From JBGMEA01 sp963674555 (GTDB lineage: Bacteria > Bacillota > Clostridia > Eubacteriales > Anaerofustaceae), in NCBI GenBank assembly GCA_963674555.1, contig OY771429.1:1550001-1614000 (forward strand): a stretch of DNA of 64,000 nucleotides. Reading direction: 5' to 3'. This document shows positions 1-9,520 of this stretch, in pieces; positions within the stretch are counted from its first letter, which is position 1; every line of letters begins with the position of its first letter. The notes below the pieces were generated by a model. It searched no databases, had not been told where the DNA came from, and saw only the letters and a list, made by a program, of their open reading frames with translations. The translations under genes were made by a program, and so were the position numbers.

Positions 1-4
1 AATA

Positions 5-772
5 TTGAAAGATACGGTTGAGGACAGCACGGAATATGAACTCTATGATATAAAAAAAGGCGACACATTTTGGGCGCTCGGGAAGGCGTGGAGCTATGAT
101 TACAAGGCGCTGATGGCGCTGAACGGATACGACTCTCAAACGGCGAAAGACCTTGAGGTCGGGACGGTGATCAAAGCGCCGAAAGGAGTGATACCGAAGT
201 CCGATCAATGTAACGTTGAGGGCGCGGCAGTCTCTCAAAAAAATGAGATATACAGGTTCCCGGTGTATTACGACTCTCTCGGAAAACGGTTTGTGTATGT
301 GTCGGCTCCGTTTCAAAAGGGCATTCATGACGGAGCGGACTTCGGGCGGTGCTCGGACTGCAAAGGCGAACGACCGTTGATATTGGCTTGTGAATCGGGA
401 AAAGTGGTGCAGATACGAAACAGCTATAAGGACACGGCGGGGCGGTTTATTAAGATCGAGAGCGATCACGGGGATGAGATCGTAACGTGGCAATACAAGC
501 ATCTGCATAAGATATTCGTAAAGACCGGTCAGAACGTAAAAGTCGGGCAGAGGATCGGCATTATGGGGGATACGGGCGGCGAATACTCGGACAGCGGAGA
601 TTACGCGGATCACTTGCACCTTGACAGGCGTGTGCGCAAAAAGGGTGAGGAAGACGCGACCAGCGGCGCGGGCAGGGACGAGCAATCGACGGACCCGATC
701 AAATACTTATCACTTGAGAAAACAGACAGAGTGGCGCAGCTGCACAAGCGAACCGACTTTCAGGAGGCATAA
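5..772 (+). CDS. Phage endolysin: LysM plus M23 metallopeptidase
   Basis: A peptidoglycan hydrolase of the phage lysis module. Residues ~10-60 look like one LysM domain (YDIKKGDTFWALGKAW, ending LEVGTVIKAP). Residues ~105-215 hold the M23 zinc motifs HDGADFG and HLHLD, so it should cut peptide cross-bridges. There is no signal peptide, which fits holin-dependent release. The start is uncertain: the first usable codon is a TTG at position 5 and the frame stays open to the window edge, so the true start may lie upstream. It abuts the holin-like gene (TAA then ATG). The LysM-then-M23 order is common in Firmicutes phage lysins. Confidence 0.85.
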   Translation: MKDTVEDSTEYELYDIKKGDTFWALGKAWSYDYKALMALNGYDSQTAKDLEVGTVIKAPKGVIPKSDQCNVEGAAVSQKNEIYRFPVYYDSLGKRFVYVSAPFQKGIHDGADFGRCSDCKGERPLILACESGKVVQIRNSYKDTAGRFIKIESDHGDEIVTWQYKHLHKIFVKTGQNVKVGQRIGIMGDTGGEYSDSGDYADHLHLDRRVRKKGEEDATSGAGRDEQSTDPIKYLSLEKTDRVAQLHKRTDFQEA

Positions 773-1066
773 ATGATCGACATCAACTATTTGGCGGTAG
801 CGGTCGGGATCGCGGCGGGGATCAGCGGCGTGATATTCGGTTACGTTAAAATGCGGCAGGTGCAAGAATCGAGCAGTAAACAAGAGGGCAAGGAGAGCGC
901 GACTTTGTATTCCGATATCGGGTATATCAAGTCCGGCATTGATGATTTAAAGCGCAAGCAGGAGAAAGCGGACGAGCGGTATATTGAACTTGCCATGCGG
1001 GTGACGAGTGTGGAGGAGTCGGCGAAGCAGGCGCATAAGCGGATCGATTGTATCGATCAGAAGTAA
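773..1066 (+). CDS. Holin-like small phage membrane protein
   Basis: 97 aa. Residues ~5-25 form one hydrophobic segment, followed by a charged coiled-coil (~45-95) rich in K, E, D and R (YIKSGIDDLKRKQEKADERY). This layout, directly after an endolysin and followed by a terminator, matches the small membrane proteins of Clostridia prophage lysis cassettes (XhlA or holin type). The role in lysis is inferred from neighbourhood and topology. Confidence 0.65.
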   Translation: MIDINYLAVAVGIAAGISGVIFGYVKMRQVQESSSKQEGKESATLYSDIGYIKSGIDDLKRKQEKADERYIELAMRVTSVEESAKQAHKRIDCIDQK

Positions 1067-1097
1067 AGAGGGCGGGATGACCGCCCTCTGTTTTTTT
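1067..1097 (+). terminator. Intrinsic terminator of the lysis operon
   Basis: Perfect stem AGAGGGCGG/CCGCCCTCT with a short loop (GATGA), followed after one G by seven T. It begins at the stop codon of the holin-like gene. Confidence 0.9.
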
Positions 1098-1116
1098 GTG
1101 CTATGTTGGGAGAACT

Positions 1117-1390
1117 CATTATATTTAGTACTATCGTAATGAAGTCAGCTATCTTTTTCAGTCTCAAAACGCTCCGTAGTCCGACGGAAGCGGATTTCTT
1201 TTTTATAAAAAGAAGCAAAAACCCACGCTGTATAAACCTCACTGCATGTTAACTGAAAAGTTCTGACAAATCGGCTCGGGCATATCAATCGTCCAACTTC
1301 CTCGGACCGATATCGCCGAGCACGATTTATACCACAAGCTTTTCAGAACATGCTTCGTTCGGCTTATAATGCGTGTTGCTCCGCTGCTGT
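1117..1390 (+). repeat. Dispersed repeat A, copy 1 (core 1216-1387)
   Basis: No gene is supported between 1098 and 1588. The core from 1216 to 1387 recurs at 43951-44120, 49665-49834 and, inverted, 54052-54222. It is a long imperfect palindrome: CTGAAAAG near the left pairs with CTTTTCAG near the right, and GCTCGGGCATATC with GATATCGCCGAGC. Flanking sequence from 1117 (TCGTAATGAAGTCAGCTATC) is shared with copy 3. It codes for nothing and carries no transposase, so it resembles a MITE-like or structured intergenic element. Confidence 0.75.
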
Positions 1391-1520
1391 CCCCGCCCGT
1401 GGAAGATACTGTTTGGGGTCAAGGATAAATGCTACGCATTTTATTTTAAGGGCGATGCATTAAGGCTTCGAACCGCAGTGTCGGGGGTTCACTGTAGTAG
1501 GGTGTCGGTTTGAAAACAAT

Positions 1521-1546
1521 AAAAAAAGCTCCGACGGTGCGGAGCG
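1521..1546 (-). terminator. Terminator of the 1589-2140 gene
   Basis: On the minus strand GCTCCG/CGGAGC flank a six-base loop, followed by a run of seven T. Confidence 0.7.
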
Positions 1547-1588
1547 GAAGATAAATTTTTAATGGATTTTAAGAATCATTTGCTTTTA

Positions 1589-2140
1589 TTACCAAGTCGG
1601 GAATCCATGAAGTATCTCACCGGTTGGGAGATGCGTGCTCATATTTTCAAAAAAATCAGCACGTGCCATAGTATATTTATTAAAATAATAATATGATTTA
1701 GAACCCATATAAACCCTTAAAGTATCTTGTTCAGCTACATTATCAGGAAGAAATGCTATTTCAAGGAATGCGATATACTTTATTGTTTTGAGTGTTTTTT
1801 TATCGCTAATCCCTTTAGCATCATATTTATCATTGAGAATTGTAAAATTAATGATCGTTTTATACGGTATATATAAATCGCGCGCAAATATTTTGTATAA
1901 AGGATGCAGTCGAAGACCATCTTTTGTTGCGATTAAATAGCAATAGGGTGTTCCTTCATAGATCTCATCAAAGCCTTTATGGTAGTCACATGCCAGTATA
2001 TATTCAGAACGGAATCGGATTTTTAGCCAGAAATAGTTTATTTTTTTGAACCAATCGAATTTTCCGACATTAAATAATAGAATAAATGAGGTGAGCATAA
2101 CCAGTAACCAGAAAAGATTTTTTAAGCCTTGAGCATACAT
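1589..2140 (-). CDS. Membrane-anchored protein with PH-like domain, unknown function
   Basis: 183 aa with a hydrophobic N-terminus (~8-25) and then a soluble domain, probably beta-rich. Features are CYLIATKDGLRLHPL, a YIPYKTIINF strand and a C-terminal YFNKYTMARADFFENM helix. It is paralogous to the frameshifted copy at 40548-41119 and more distantly to 11006-11590, which shares the CYLLA, YIQY and AQADIFSFVN landmarks. A pleckstrin-like fold is my guess from that pattern. It lies next to the lysis module and repeat A. No function can be assigned. Confidence 0.75.
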   Translation of the reverse strand: MYAQGLKNLFWLLVMLTSFILLFNVGKFDWFKKINYFWLKIRFRSEYILACDYHKGFDEIYEGTPYCYLIATKDGLRLHPLYKIFARDLYIPYKTIINFTILNDKYDAKGISDKKTLKTIKYIAFLEIAFLPDNVAEQDTLRVYMGSKSYYYFNKYTMARADFFENMSTHLPTGEILHGFPTW

Positions 2141-2240
2141 AAAATAATTTCTCCAGTATTTTTGTATCTATTATAACACAGATTTCGGAAACCGCGCAAA
2201 AAAATAATGGCGATGTATACAGGCGTATACCGACATTATT

Positions 2241-2463
2241 TTATACGGATCTGTTTGTGATCTTTTTGGTCAGGAACGACGCGCTGAGCAGGGACAGCGG
2301 CACCAAGACCGTGATGAGGATGAGGATAGCCAGCAGGGCAGCTCTTGGGTCGAGCGGCATCCAGCGCGACCATATGGCTCTCAGTATGCTGAAATAAGCC
2401 CAAAAGAAGAAGACCGCCGATGTGTAGAAAATCAGTTTTGTTTTTTTTATTGCATACTTATTG
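2241..2463 (-). pseudogene. C-terminal remnant of a membrane protein
   Basis: The minus strand has an open frame ending at 2241 that reads as a credible membrane-protein tail: two hydrophobic stretches (FYTSAVFFFWAYF and LLAILILITVLVPLSLL) and a basic end TKKITNRSV. There is no ATG, GTG or TTG start with a ribosome site; the frame opens inside the end of the RCC1 gene. I read it as the stump of a gene whose 5' part was lost when the upstream gene arrived. Confidence 0.4.
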
Positions 2464-4599
2464 CGTATTAATTAAAATATTTTTCCAATTGTTGATATTT
2501 GATTCACCATAATAATTATTACCTACAGCGATAACGGTGCCGTCAGATTTCAGACCAATCACATGATAATAGCCTGCCGATATTGCGACAATATCTTTCC
2601 AACTCTCTACATTACATTGTCCATAAGTATTATCTCCTGCGGCAACAACAGTCCCATCTGACTTTAAGGCGACCGTGTTATATTTCCCCGCAGAAATTGC
2701 AACAATGTCACTCCAAAGATCAACACCAAAATAGCAGTTTCCTGCGGCAACAACAGACCCATCAGATTTTAGCCCAACTGTGTGAGTATGTGTTGCAGAA
2801 ATTGCAATAATATCATTCCAGGCTTCTACATCACATTGACCATATTCATTATCTCCTGCGGCAACAACAGTCCCATCAGACTTCAAGGCTACTGTATAAT
2901 CATGTGCTGCAGCAATCGCTATAATGTCGTTCCAATCATCAGTACTAGGACCAAGCCCTACTGTAACAACAGTCCCATCAGATTTTAACCCAACAGTGTG
3001 GAAAGAACCTGCAGATATTGCAACAATATCATTCCATTTTTGGACGTCACATTGGCTATATTCATTCCATCCCGTTGCTATTACAGTTCCGTCTTTTTTT
3101 AATCCCACTGTGTGATTCCCACCTGCAGATACTGCAACGATATCATACCAATCATTAATATTACATTCACCTAATATATTACTGCCTGTTGCTATAACAT
3201 TTTCATCAGCTCTTACGCCAATAGTAAATGAAGATCCTGCATCTATCGTAGTTTGATTTTTTTTAAACAAATTTAGTTTTAATTCATTTAAATATTTATT
3301 GCTATCTTGATAATTATTGATTTTACTAAATAATAATATTGCTTCAGCTGTTTTATCATTATTTTTTAATTCAGTCGCATAACTATAAACGATTTCTTTA
3401 TACTTGGTTAAAGAGTCTTTATATTCATATAAAGACTCAAATAGAATAATTGCTTGCTTACAGTTGCCCTCATCATAACTTTTTGTAGCGTACTTATATT
3501 TACTTTCCAACAATTGTGTCGATGAATCGTCGTACTCACCTAATTCTTCAAACAATATAATGGCTTGATCATATTCTTCTGACGAAAGGCATGACAACGC
3601 GAATAGATATTTTGATTCTAATAATTTTTCATCTGAATTTCTATAATTGTACGTTGTTAATTCTTCAAATATGACAATAGCACTTTCATATTCACCACTT
3701 GACGTATATTCAATTGCTTGTGTATATTGAGAATTATATTTAAAAAATGGATTAAGAATATAGATATAAGAAAGTGTTATTCCAACTATAGCAATTACTA
3801 TTATTGATAAGACTGCTAAATATTTTTTTATTATTGTCTTTTTCTTTTTTGCAGCTTCTTCTTTTCTTTGGTTTTCTTGCATTTCCTTTTTTAATATTGC
3901 TTGCTTTTTATTATTTTGTTCCTCTTGTGCTTTTTTATAGACTTTTTTGTTTTGTTTTAATGTATCAATTTGTTGCAAGTTTTTTAAGAACTCTAAATTT
4001 ATTTTGCAAAAAGGACACGTATCTTCATCTGCCAAGATAAATTGACCACACCCACAGATTATATAGTCTGTATTCAACTCGGGTAAATATTGATGCGTAT
4101 GTCCTGGTTTTACATTAGCTGCGATGTCTCTACTATATTGTTCAACATAATATTCAAATGAATCTTCATCTTCATTTGAATATTCAGGTATTGGTTTATG
4201 CAACGGCACGACAACATGAAATGCCGATTCTGTTTCATTTTGCCATGCAATTTCATCTTCAAGCATTACACTTAGGGGTATTATTTCAACTTTATATGTA
4301 TTCTGGTCGGGAAGAATGATCGGGATATTCTCCCCCACATTTTTATATGAAGCAGCTGACAACGAATTGTAATCGTATCGTTCAATTGCCTGCAATTCTG
4401 TTCCGTCTGCAGTGAAACATCTTACTTTTATGGATAGTGCTGTTAATATCTTTTTGGATAAATTCTGAAATTTACATTGCAAAATAATATTTCCAGAACT
4501 CGTATCCTTTGAAATAGCGTATGCAGATAATATGATCGGTAACTCTTTCACCCAATGCACTTCTTTATTATGTGTTAGTACTTGATATCGAACTGACAT
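2458..4599 (-). CDS. Zinc-ribbon, one-TM, TPR and RCC1-repeat protein
   Basis: 713 aa of mosaic architecture. Residues ~1-130 form a beta-type domain. A zinc ribbon follows (CGCGQF and CPFC, ~178-195), then a Lys/Glu/Gln-rich helix, one membrane segment at ~258-280, and four or five short TPR-like repeats (YDQAIILFEELGEY type, ~290-440). The C-terminus has seven ~38-aa RCC1-type repeats (KSDGTVVAAGDN...AISAG.HTVGL). The likely topology has the zinc ribbon inside and the repeats outside, as a surface scaffold or binding protein. The gene is AT-rich compared with the phage operon. Similar mosaics occur in gut Firmicutes; the ligand is unknown. Confidence 0.85.
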   Translation of the reverse strand: MSVRYQVLTHNKEVHWVKELPIILSAYAISKDTSSGNIILQCKFQNLSKKILTALSIKVRCFTADGTELQAIERYDYNSLSAASYKNVGENIPIILPDQNTYKVEIIPLSVMLEDEIAWQNETESAFHVVVPLHKPIPEYSNEDEDSFEYYVEQYSRDIAANVKPGHTHQYLPELNTDYIICGCGQFILADEDTCPFCKINLEFLKNLQQIDTLKQNKKVYKKAQEEQNNKKQAILKKEMQENQRKEEAAKKKKTIIKKYLAVLSIIVIAIVGITLSYIYILNPFFKYNSQYTQAIEYTSSGEYESAIVIFEELTTYNYRNSDEKLLESKYLFALSCLSSEEYDQAIILFEELGEYDDSSTQLLESKYKYATKSYDEGNCKQAIILFESLYEYKDSLTKYKEIVYSYATELKNNDKTAEAILLFSKINNYQDSNKYLNELKLNLFKKNQTTIDAGSSFTIGVRADENVIATGSNILGECNINDWYDIVAVSAGGNHTVGLKKDGTVIATGWNEYSQCDVQKWNDIVAISAGSFHTVGLKSDGTVVTVGLGPSTDDWNDIIAIAAAHDYTVALKSDGTVVAAGDNEYGQCDVEAWNDIIAISATHTHTVGLKSDGSVVAAGNCYFGVDLWSDIVAISAGKYNTVALKSDGTVVAAGDNTYGQCNVESWKDIVAISAGYYHVIGLKSDGTVIAVGNNYYGESNINNWKNILINTQ

Positions 4600-4710
4600 A
4601 ACGATTTCCCCACAGTTTTATAAATTTGTAAACAACATATAATATTTTATTTTACACTACACTATTACGGATGTAAATGTTAAAATATAATAAAAAAGAT
4701 TGAGGTAAAC

Positions 4711-5022
4711 ATGAAAGATAACACTACTGCTCAAATATTAAAAAAATTTGCAATTGGAATTGGAGCCATAGGTATCCTCGGAAGCATCATTTGGGGAGTT
4801 GTAGTTGGACAAAATTATTACATAGCTAGTGGAACCGGCTTTATCATCTCTATTATAGGATCTCTATCGTCTTTTATTACAGCTCTTTTATTATATGCAG
4901 CAGGCGAAGCGATTCAACTTTTACAGAATATCAACGACAAAGTATCAAATAACGACCCTGCTATTCCTACAGATAAAGCAGGTGAAAAAGCAATTGATTA
5001 TGATCAACTACCCAAACTGTAG
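4711..5022 (+). CDS. Small two-TM membrane protein
   Basis: 103 aa with two hydrophobic segments (GIGAIGILGSIIWGVVVG and FIISIIGSLSSFITALLLYAA) and an acidic tail. The ribosome site TTGAGG lies ~7 nt before the ATG. It is divergent from the RCC1 gene, so the AT-rich gap at 4600-4710 probably holds both promoters. Family not recognised. Confidence 0.65.
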   Translation: MKDNTTAQILKKFAIGIGAIGILGSIIWGVVVGQNYYIASGTGFIISIIGSLSSFITALLLYAAGEAIQLLQNINDKVSNNDPAIPTDKAGEKAIDYDQLPKL

Positions 5023-5079
5023 AATTAAATTTATGGGAATAAGGCAAGAGAATAGAGGGTATCTTATACTTTAGTTCCC

Positions 5080-5114
5080 TTGTCATAGAATGACACAAAC
5101 AACAATGCTATACT
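5080..5114 (+). promoter_or_regulatory. Promoter with GTCAT box for the connector/tail module
   Basis: Extended -10 TGC-TATACT (5106-5114) with a poor -35 (TAGAAT) but a GTCAT box at 5082-5086, 19 nt before the TGC. The same GTCAT-N19/20-TGCTA arrangement precedes the full-length toxin gene (16983-17015) and the scaffold/capsid genes (54333-54366). The box sits just upstream of the -35 position, as expected for an activator site. Confidence 0.6.
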
Positions 5115-5124
5115 GGCATCAGTA

Positions 5125-5157
5125 AGAAAGTTCATTTCGGTGGGCTTTCTTTTTTTG
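5125..5157 (+). terminator. Leader terminator ahead of the connector/tail operon
   Basis: 11-bp stem AGAAAGTTCAT/GTGGGCTTTCT (with G-U pairs) closed by a TTCG tetraloop and followed by seven T. It lies ~10 nt after the expected transcription start and ~125 nt before the first gene. It should therefore stop transcription unless bypassed, which points to antitermination or attenuation. Confidence 0.75.
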
Positions 5158-5283
5158 CGCGCCTGCGCCGCATCGACCACCGACGACGCAGGGGTGCCTT
5201 TGACAATAGGCGGAACGCGGACGGTGACTCTTAAAGACTTTGCCGTCCCTTGCCGCACGAACGAAAAACCTACGGAGGAAGAA

Positions 5284-6219
5284 ATGAAAACGACATGGAA
5301 CGATATCAAAACAGCGGTGTATCGGCTGATGTACCTCGAGGACAGCGAAACGGCGGAGTATGAAAAGTATCTGCCCGACGCGGCGAATTACGCGTTTACC
5401 GAGATCGCGCGAAGCGTGCAACCGATCATCGCGACGTATAACGTGTCGCAAATGCCGATCGAAAATCTACTACACAAAAACGACAGCGACATACTGCATA
5501 CGACAGAAGACATCATTGTATCGACCGAAAAAGACGCGAAAGCGTATTTTTTTGAATGTGACGGAAACGGAACATGCGAGATCACCTATCACGATGGCTC
5601 GACGGATTTGATCACCATGGCGTCCGACAGAACGTATAAGACGTATCGCGGATTTTTGACGACGGCGGGACCGGTCACACTAAAATTTACGGGCGAACAT
5701 GCCTACCATGTGATCAACCTCGCTTTGTACCCGTGCACGTTCGGGGATACGACTGACGACATACCGACCTACGGAAACTATAAACGCTACGACATGCTGG
5801 AACTCACAAACGATGAAGAGAAAGGACGGATGTTCTTATCGTTCCTCGAAGATACGCCCGCGGTTGTGGCTATCAACAACACCGAGCGAGGGGACTTTGA
5901 AACGCCTGACTACTTTACCGAGCGCGGCAGCGTGATCTATCTAAACGCAAAGGAAGCGGGACAGTTTCAGATCTTCTACAAGCAATATCCGACAAAGATC
6001 ACGGCCTCGACAGCGGATGACTTTGAACCCGAGATAACGCCCGAAGCGTGCGCGTTGGTGCCTCTGCTTATGGCGTGGCGGATACTGAAAGACGATGACG
6101 AACGAAAAGCAATGCTCTATTTCAACGAATACCAAAGCGCGAAAGCGGCCGTGATGCGACCCTTGACCGTCGGCGGATCGGTGAAAGTGTGGGGCGGGGA
6201 AGCGGGTTTGGCGAGGTGA
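5284..6219 (+). CDS. Phage head-tail connector/adaptor-like protein
   Basis: 311 aa from ATG 5284, which has GGAGGAAGAA in front. A longer frame from GTG 5140 starts inside the leader terminator and is rejected. The order (connector, 629-aa tail protein, fibre-like proteins, helical internal proteins) is that of short-tailed Firmicutes phages. The N-terminal ~60 residues (WNDIKTAVYRLMYLE) are helical like adaptor proteins, the middle is beta-rich, and the C-terminus is helical (LLMAWRILKDDDERKAMLYF). Assigned by position and general look rather than a defining motif. Confidence 0.65.
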   Translation: MKTTWNDIKTAVYRLMYLEDSETAEYEKYLPDAANYAFTEIARSVQPIIATYNVSQMPIENLLHKNDSDILHTTEDIIVSTEKDAKAYFFECDGNGTCEITYHDGSTDLITMASDRTYKTYRGFLTTAGPVTLKFTGEHAYHVINLALYPCTFGDTTDDIPTYGNYKRYDMLELTNDEEKGRMFLSFLEDTPAVVAINNTERGDFETPDYFTERGSVIYLNAKEAGQFQIFYKQYPTKITASTADDFEPEITPEACALVPLLMAWRILKDDDERKAMLYFNEYQSAKAAVMRPLTVGGSVKVWGGEAGLAR

Positions 6220-6316
6220 GGGGGTTGATCGATACGTTTTACACACTCGACATTCTCTCTCAACGCTATTCTTTCAATCAACCCAATCAATCAATAAACA
6301 ACGGAGGTAACTGCGT

Positions 6317-8206
6317 ATGACGACCAAGATGAGCGGCGCTTCGACTTACGCGCTCGCGCAGCGGACATACGCCGACTTGGCAGGGGTGGACTTTTGCAAT
6401 ATCCCCTCACAGGTCGCGCTGAACCGCTCGCCCGACGCGCTGAATATCTACAAAAACTATCTTTCGACGAACGGACAAGCGATCGAAACCAGACCGGGGA
6501 TCACAAACCTCGGAGCAACGGGGTCACATATCTACGGACTGCATATCCTCGGCACGAAATGCCTGATACACTACGGGACGAATTTATCGAAATGGGACAC
6601 GTTTCCGTCATCGATCGAAGACAGCGGAGACTTGGATTCTTCACTACATTCAATGAACGAAGCGACTTCGACCTCATTTGTGTTCGGGGACAAACTCTAT
6701 ATCAACGACGGCGTGAACTACCTCGCCTACGACGGAGCGACACTCTCCGAAGTCAAGGCTGACGCGACGATACCGACAACACGGATCGCGGCGGACCCCG
6801 ACGGCGGAAACGGTGAGCTGTATCAAGAGATCAACTTACTCAGTCCTTACAGAGACAACTCCTTTATCGGGGACGGATCATCGACAGCGTATTATTTGGA
6901 CGCGACGGGACTTGACGATAGCGGGACTTATACGATGCAAGCATGGATCAACGGGAACTTAATGACTGAGGGCAGCGGGTTTACCGTGAACCGTACGACA
7001 GGGGTGGTGACATTCTCGAGCGCACCTTCTTCTCCATCCACAACGGGAACGGACAATGTAGTGATCCGCTACAGTAAGACGGTGTCCGCAAATGTCTTAA
7101 AGATAGAAAACTGCACGCTGACGAAGACCTTTGACAACCGCGTGTTTTTCAGCGGGAACGAGGATCACCCGGGCATGATCTTCCACAGTGAATTGGACGA
7201 TCCGTCTTACATTCGAGAGACGGCGTACTACATCGACGGGGAAGACAGCTCGAACATTAAAGCATTGATACGCGGTTCGGGCATGCTGATCGTCGTGAAA
7301 GAAGACGAAGGAAACGGCGCGAAAGTATTGATACACACACCGTCACTTAACAGCTCGATCGGTAAGATATACCCCGTGACATCGACGGAGATATCACTCG
7401 GCGCGATCGGGTTCGGGCTAAACTTTTTTGACGATATCGTCTTTTTGAGCCCAATGGGACTGGAGGTACTGCGCTTTTCGGAATCGTCCGTGGCTTTGGA
7501 TCACCGCAGCACCATGATCGACAGAAAGCTGATCTCGGAATCGGACTTAAAGAATTGCCAAACGGCTGTATGGAACAACTATCTACTGATGCTCATCAAT
7601 GGCAAGATATACTTGGCCGACCACAGGCAAATATTTCGCGGCGAACAAAGCGCAGAGTATGAGTGGTATGTGTGGGACAACATCGGCGTGGTCGAGAGCG
7701 ACACCTTGCAAGAAGCGACGGTGCTTGCGACTTACGAAGGTGAGCTTTACATCGGCTGCAAGAACCGGGATGTGGCGGTATTTAACGGATTGGATGACGA
7801 AGGGCGGTTGATAGAGAGTTATTGGACGACACCGCCCGATGATTTCGGAGCGCCCGCAAGATTGAAATCCGTGATACGACGGGGCGGGATCGCTCAAATC
7901 AAACGCATATCGAACTCAGTGATCAAACTGGATGTGCAAACGGACAAAGAAAGCTGGGTGAATGTGCTACGCTCTGTATCTTCGGGTTTTACATTTGCAG
8001 AGTATCCTTTCCCCGGTGAAAACTACCCCGATGAGATCACAGATTTTTCATTCGGCACAGGGGTTCGCGGAAAGATCGTATACCGATTCAACAGACGCAG
8101 GATCAAAGACATCTCTTTAAAATTTTATTCGGACGAGATCGGTAAGCCTTTCGGGTTGTACGAAGCGACCTTGCAGGCAGCGATCATGAATTATACCAGA
8201 AAATAG
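6317..8206 (+). CDS. Phage tail/stabilisation protein (podovirus tail-hub type)
   Basis: 629 aa after an AACGGAGG site. The opening pattern (YADLAGVDFCNIPSQVAL, then RSPDALNIYKNY and ETRPGITNL) is typical of the large head-closure or tail proteins of Clostridia podoviruses, whose repeated beta structure resembles the packaged-DNA stabilisation proteins such as P22 gp10. Repeated beta-strand motifs run to the end (KIYLADHRQIF, EWYVWDNIGVV). GC-rich like the other structural genes and probably in one operon with them. Confidence 0.7.
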   Translation: MTTKMSGASTYALAQRTYADLAGVDFCNIPSQVALNRSPDALNIYKNYLSTNGQAIETRPGITNLGATGSHIYGLHILGTKCLIHYGTNLSKWDTFPSSIEDSGDLDSSLHSMNEATSTSFVFGDKLYINDGVNYLAYDGATLSEVKADATIPTTRIAADPDGGNGELYQEINLLSPYRDNSFIGDGSSTAYYLDATGLDDSGTYTMQAWINGNLMTEGSGFTVNRTTGVVTFSSAPSSPSTTGTDNVVIRYSKTVSANVLKIENCTLTKTFDNRVFFSGNEDHPGMIFHSELDDPSYIRETAYYIDGEDSSNIKALIRGSGMLIVVKEDEGNGAKVLIHTPSLNSSIGKIYPVTSTEISLGAIGFGLNFFDDIVFLSPMGLEVLRFSESSVALDHRSTMIDRKLISESDLKNCQTAVWNNYLLMLINGKIYLADHRQIFRGEQSAEYEWYVWDNIGVVESDTLQEATVLATYEGELYIGCKNRDVAVFNGLDDEGRLIESYWTTPPDDFGAPARLKSVIRRGGIAQIKRISNSVIKLDVQTDKESWVNVLRSVSSGFTFAEYPFPGENYPDEITDFSFGTGVRGKIVYRFNRRRIKDISLKFYSDEIGKPFGLYEATLQAAIMNYTRK

Positions 8207-8215
8207 GAGGCAGTT

Positions 8216-8623
8216 ATGCAACTTTCAGAATGTAATGCAAAAGTCAATTATATTAGCGAACTTCAAGATTCACCCTCTTTGACAACGGCTGAATTGAAAG
8301 CAGCTTTCGACGCAGGCGGAGAATCGATCAAAACGTATCTTGAAGCTACGTTGCTCCCTGAATTGGAGGCAGGGATCCCCGATGTAGTGAACGATTTAAC
8401 GACAGGCGGAACGACAGCGGCGCTTTCTGCGGAACAGGGCAAGACTTTAAACACCAACAAGCAGGACAAGGTCGCGAACGTATCCGACACGGAGATCAGT
8501 TATTTGAACGGGGTCACATCAGCGATACAAACGCAATTGAACGCTAAACAAAAGACGATAAGTTACGGAACAAGCGCACCGAGCGGCGGAGTAAGCGGTG
8601 ATATCTTTTTGAGGTACAGTTAG
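8216..8623 (+). CDS. Phage tail-fibre-like protein
   Basis: 135 aa behind a strong AGGAGG. The middle contains the fibre-type segment GTTAALSAEQGKTLNTNKQDK and SYLNGVTSAIQTQLNAKQK, a pattern common in fibre and receptor-binding proteins that form trimeric shafts. It ends APSGGVSGDIFLRYS and abuts the next gene (TAG then ATG), so the two probably form one tip complex. Confidence 0.7.
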   Translation: MQLSECNAKVNYISELQDSPSLTTAELKAAFDAGGESIKTYLEATLLPELEAGIPDVVNDLTTGGTTAALSAEQGKTLNTNKQDKVANVSDTEISYLNGVTSAIQTQLNAKQKTISYGTSAPSGGVSGDIFLRYS

Positions 8624-9496
8624 ATGGCACTCAGCGGTTACGGTGATTTTACCGATATAAACGGTGTTATACATCAACGTGTATATTGGCGAGCTGTCGC
8701 CGATGTGCCCAATAACAGATATAAGATGTACTGTAAATTATGGCTATCGAGGGATTCTACTTGGGCTACGCATGATGCAACACATAGACATAGAGTAGAC
8801 TTCTATGGCGGCGGTGGGTCAGTATATGATACGACAATGAGCATCTATGTTCGTGATCCCGGGAATACCATCGGAGACTATGACGGATATCAAAGAGATT
8901 CAGATCATCATACAGAATTTGAGTTTTGGGTAAATTGCGATCCTGACGGAACATGTGACTTTACTCTTACAGGAAAGTTGACTTGCACAGCATATTTCGG
9001 TTCATCTTATTTTCCGACAAACGGTATATCTTATGCTTATGCGGATGTCCACTTGGATCAGATCCCGCGCGGATCAGTGATCAACTCTGTATCGAACTTC
9101 AATTTGGAAGATACGTTCAGCGTTTCGGTCACAAAATACTCGAGCTCATTCACGGACACGCTTGCGATCAAATACAGTTCAACAACGATCAAAACGATCA
9201 CGGGGTACACGAGCGGCATGGCGATCAACTTTTCCGACACCGAGATCCTTACGGCATACAACGCGCTCGGGAGCAACATGAGCGGAACCTTTACGTTTAC
9301 GACAACGACCAAAAGCGGAAGCACGACTATCGGCACGGACAGCGAAACGGCAACGGGCACAGTGAAAGGCACGATGTATCTGAATAACGGCGGAACGTGG
9401 GAACGCGCGGTGCCGCACTTAAACGTCGGCGAAACTTGGAAACGATGTATCGCGTATTTCCACGATGGGGATGATTGGCAGCGAGGAATAGGATAA
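8624..9496 (+). CDS. Phage tail tip / receptor-binding candidate
   Basis: 290 aa, beta-rich and aromatic, with long Ser/Thr-rich strands in the second half (FTFTTTTKSGSTTIGTD). The C-terminus has three short repeats of the type YLNNGGTWERAVPHLN, VGETWKRCIAY and DGDDWQRGIG, as found at the ends of phage adsorption proteins. It starts directly at the stop of the fibre-like gene. Receptor binding is inferred from position. The first third is less GC-rich than the rest, as in exchangeable tip genes. Confidence 0.6.
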   Translation: MALSGYGDFTDINGVIHQRVYWRAVADVPNNRYKMYCKLWLSRDSTWATHDATHRHRVDFYGGGGSVYDTTMSIYVRDPGNTIGDYDGYQRDSDHHTEFEFWVNCDPDGTCDFTLTGKLTCTAYFGSSYFPTNGISYAYADVHLDQIPRGSVINSVSNFNLEDTFSVSVTKYSSSFTDTLAIKYSSTTIKTITGYTSGMAINFSDTEILTAYNALGSNMSGTFTFTTTTKSGSTTIGTDSETATGTVKGTMYLNNGGTWERAVPHLNVGETWKRCIAYFHDGDDWQRGIG

Positions 9497-9520
9497 AGAA
9501 AGGCAGGTCTTAAAAGCGAT

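Noticed and set aside
5140..5283. Extension of the connector gene to GTG 5140
   Set aside because: The extension begins inside a terminator stem and T tract and has no ribosome site; ATG 5284 has GGAGGAAGAA.
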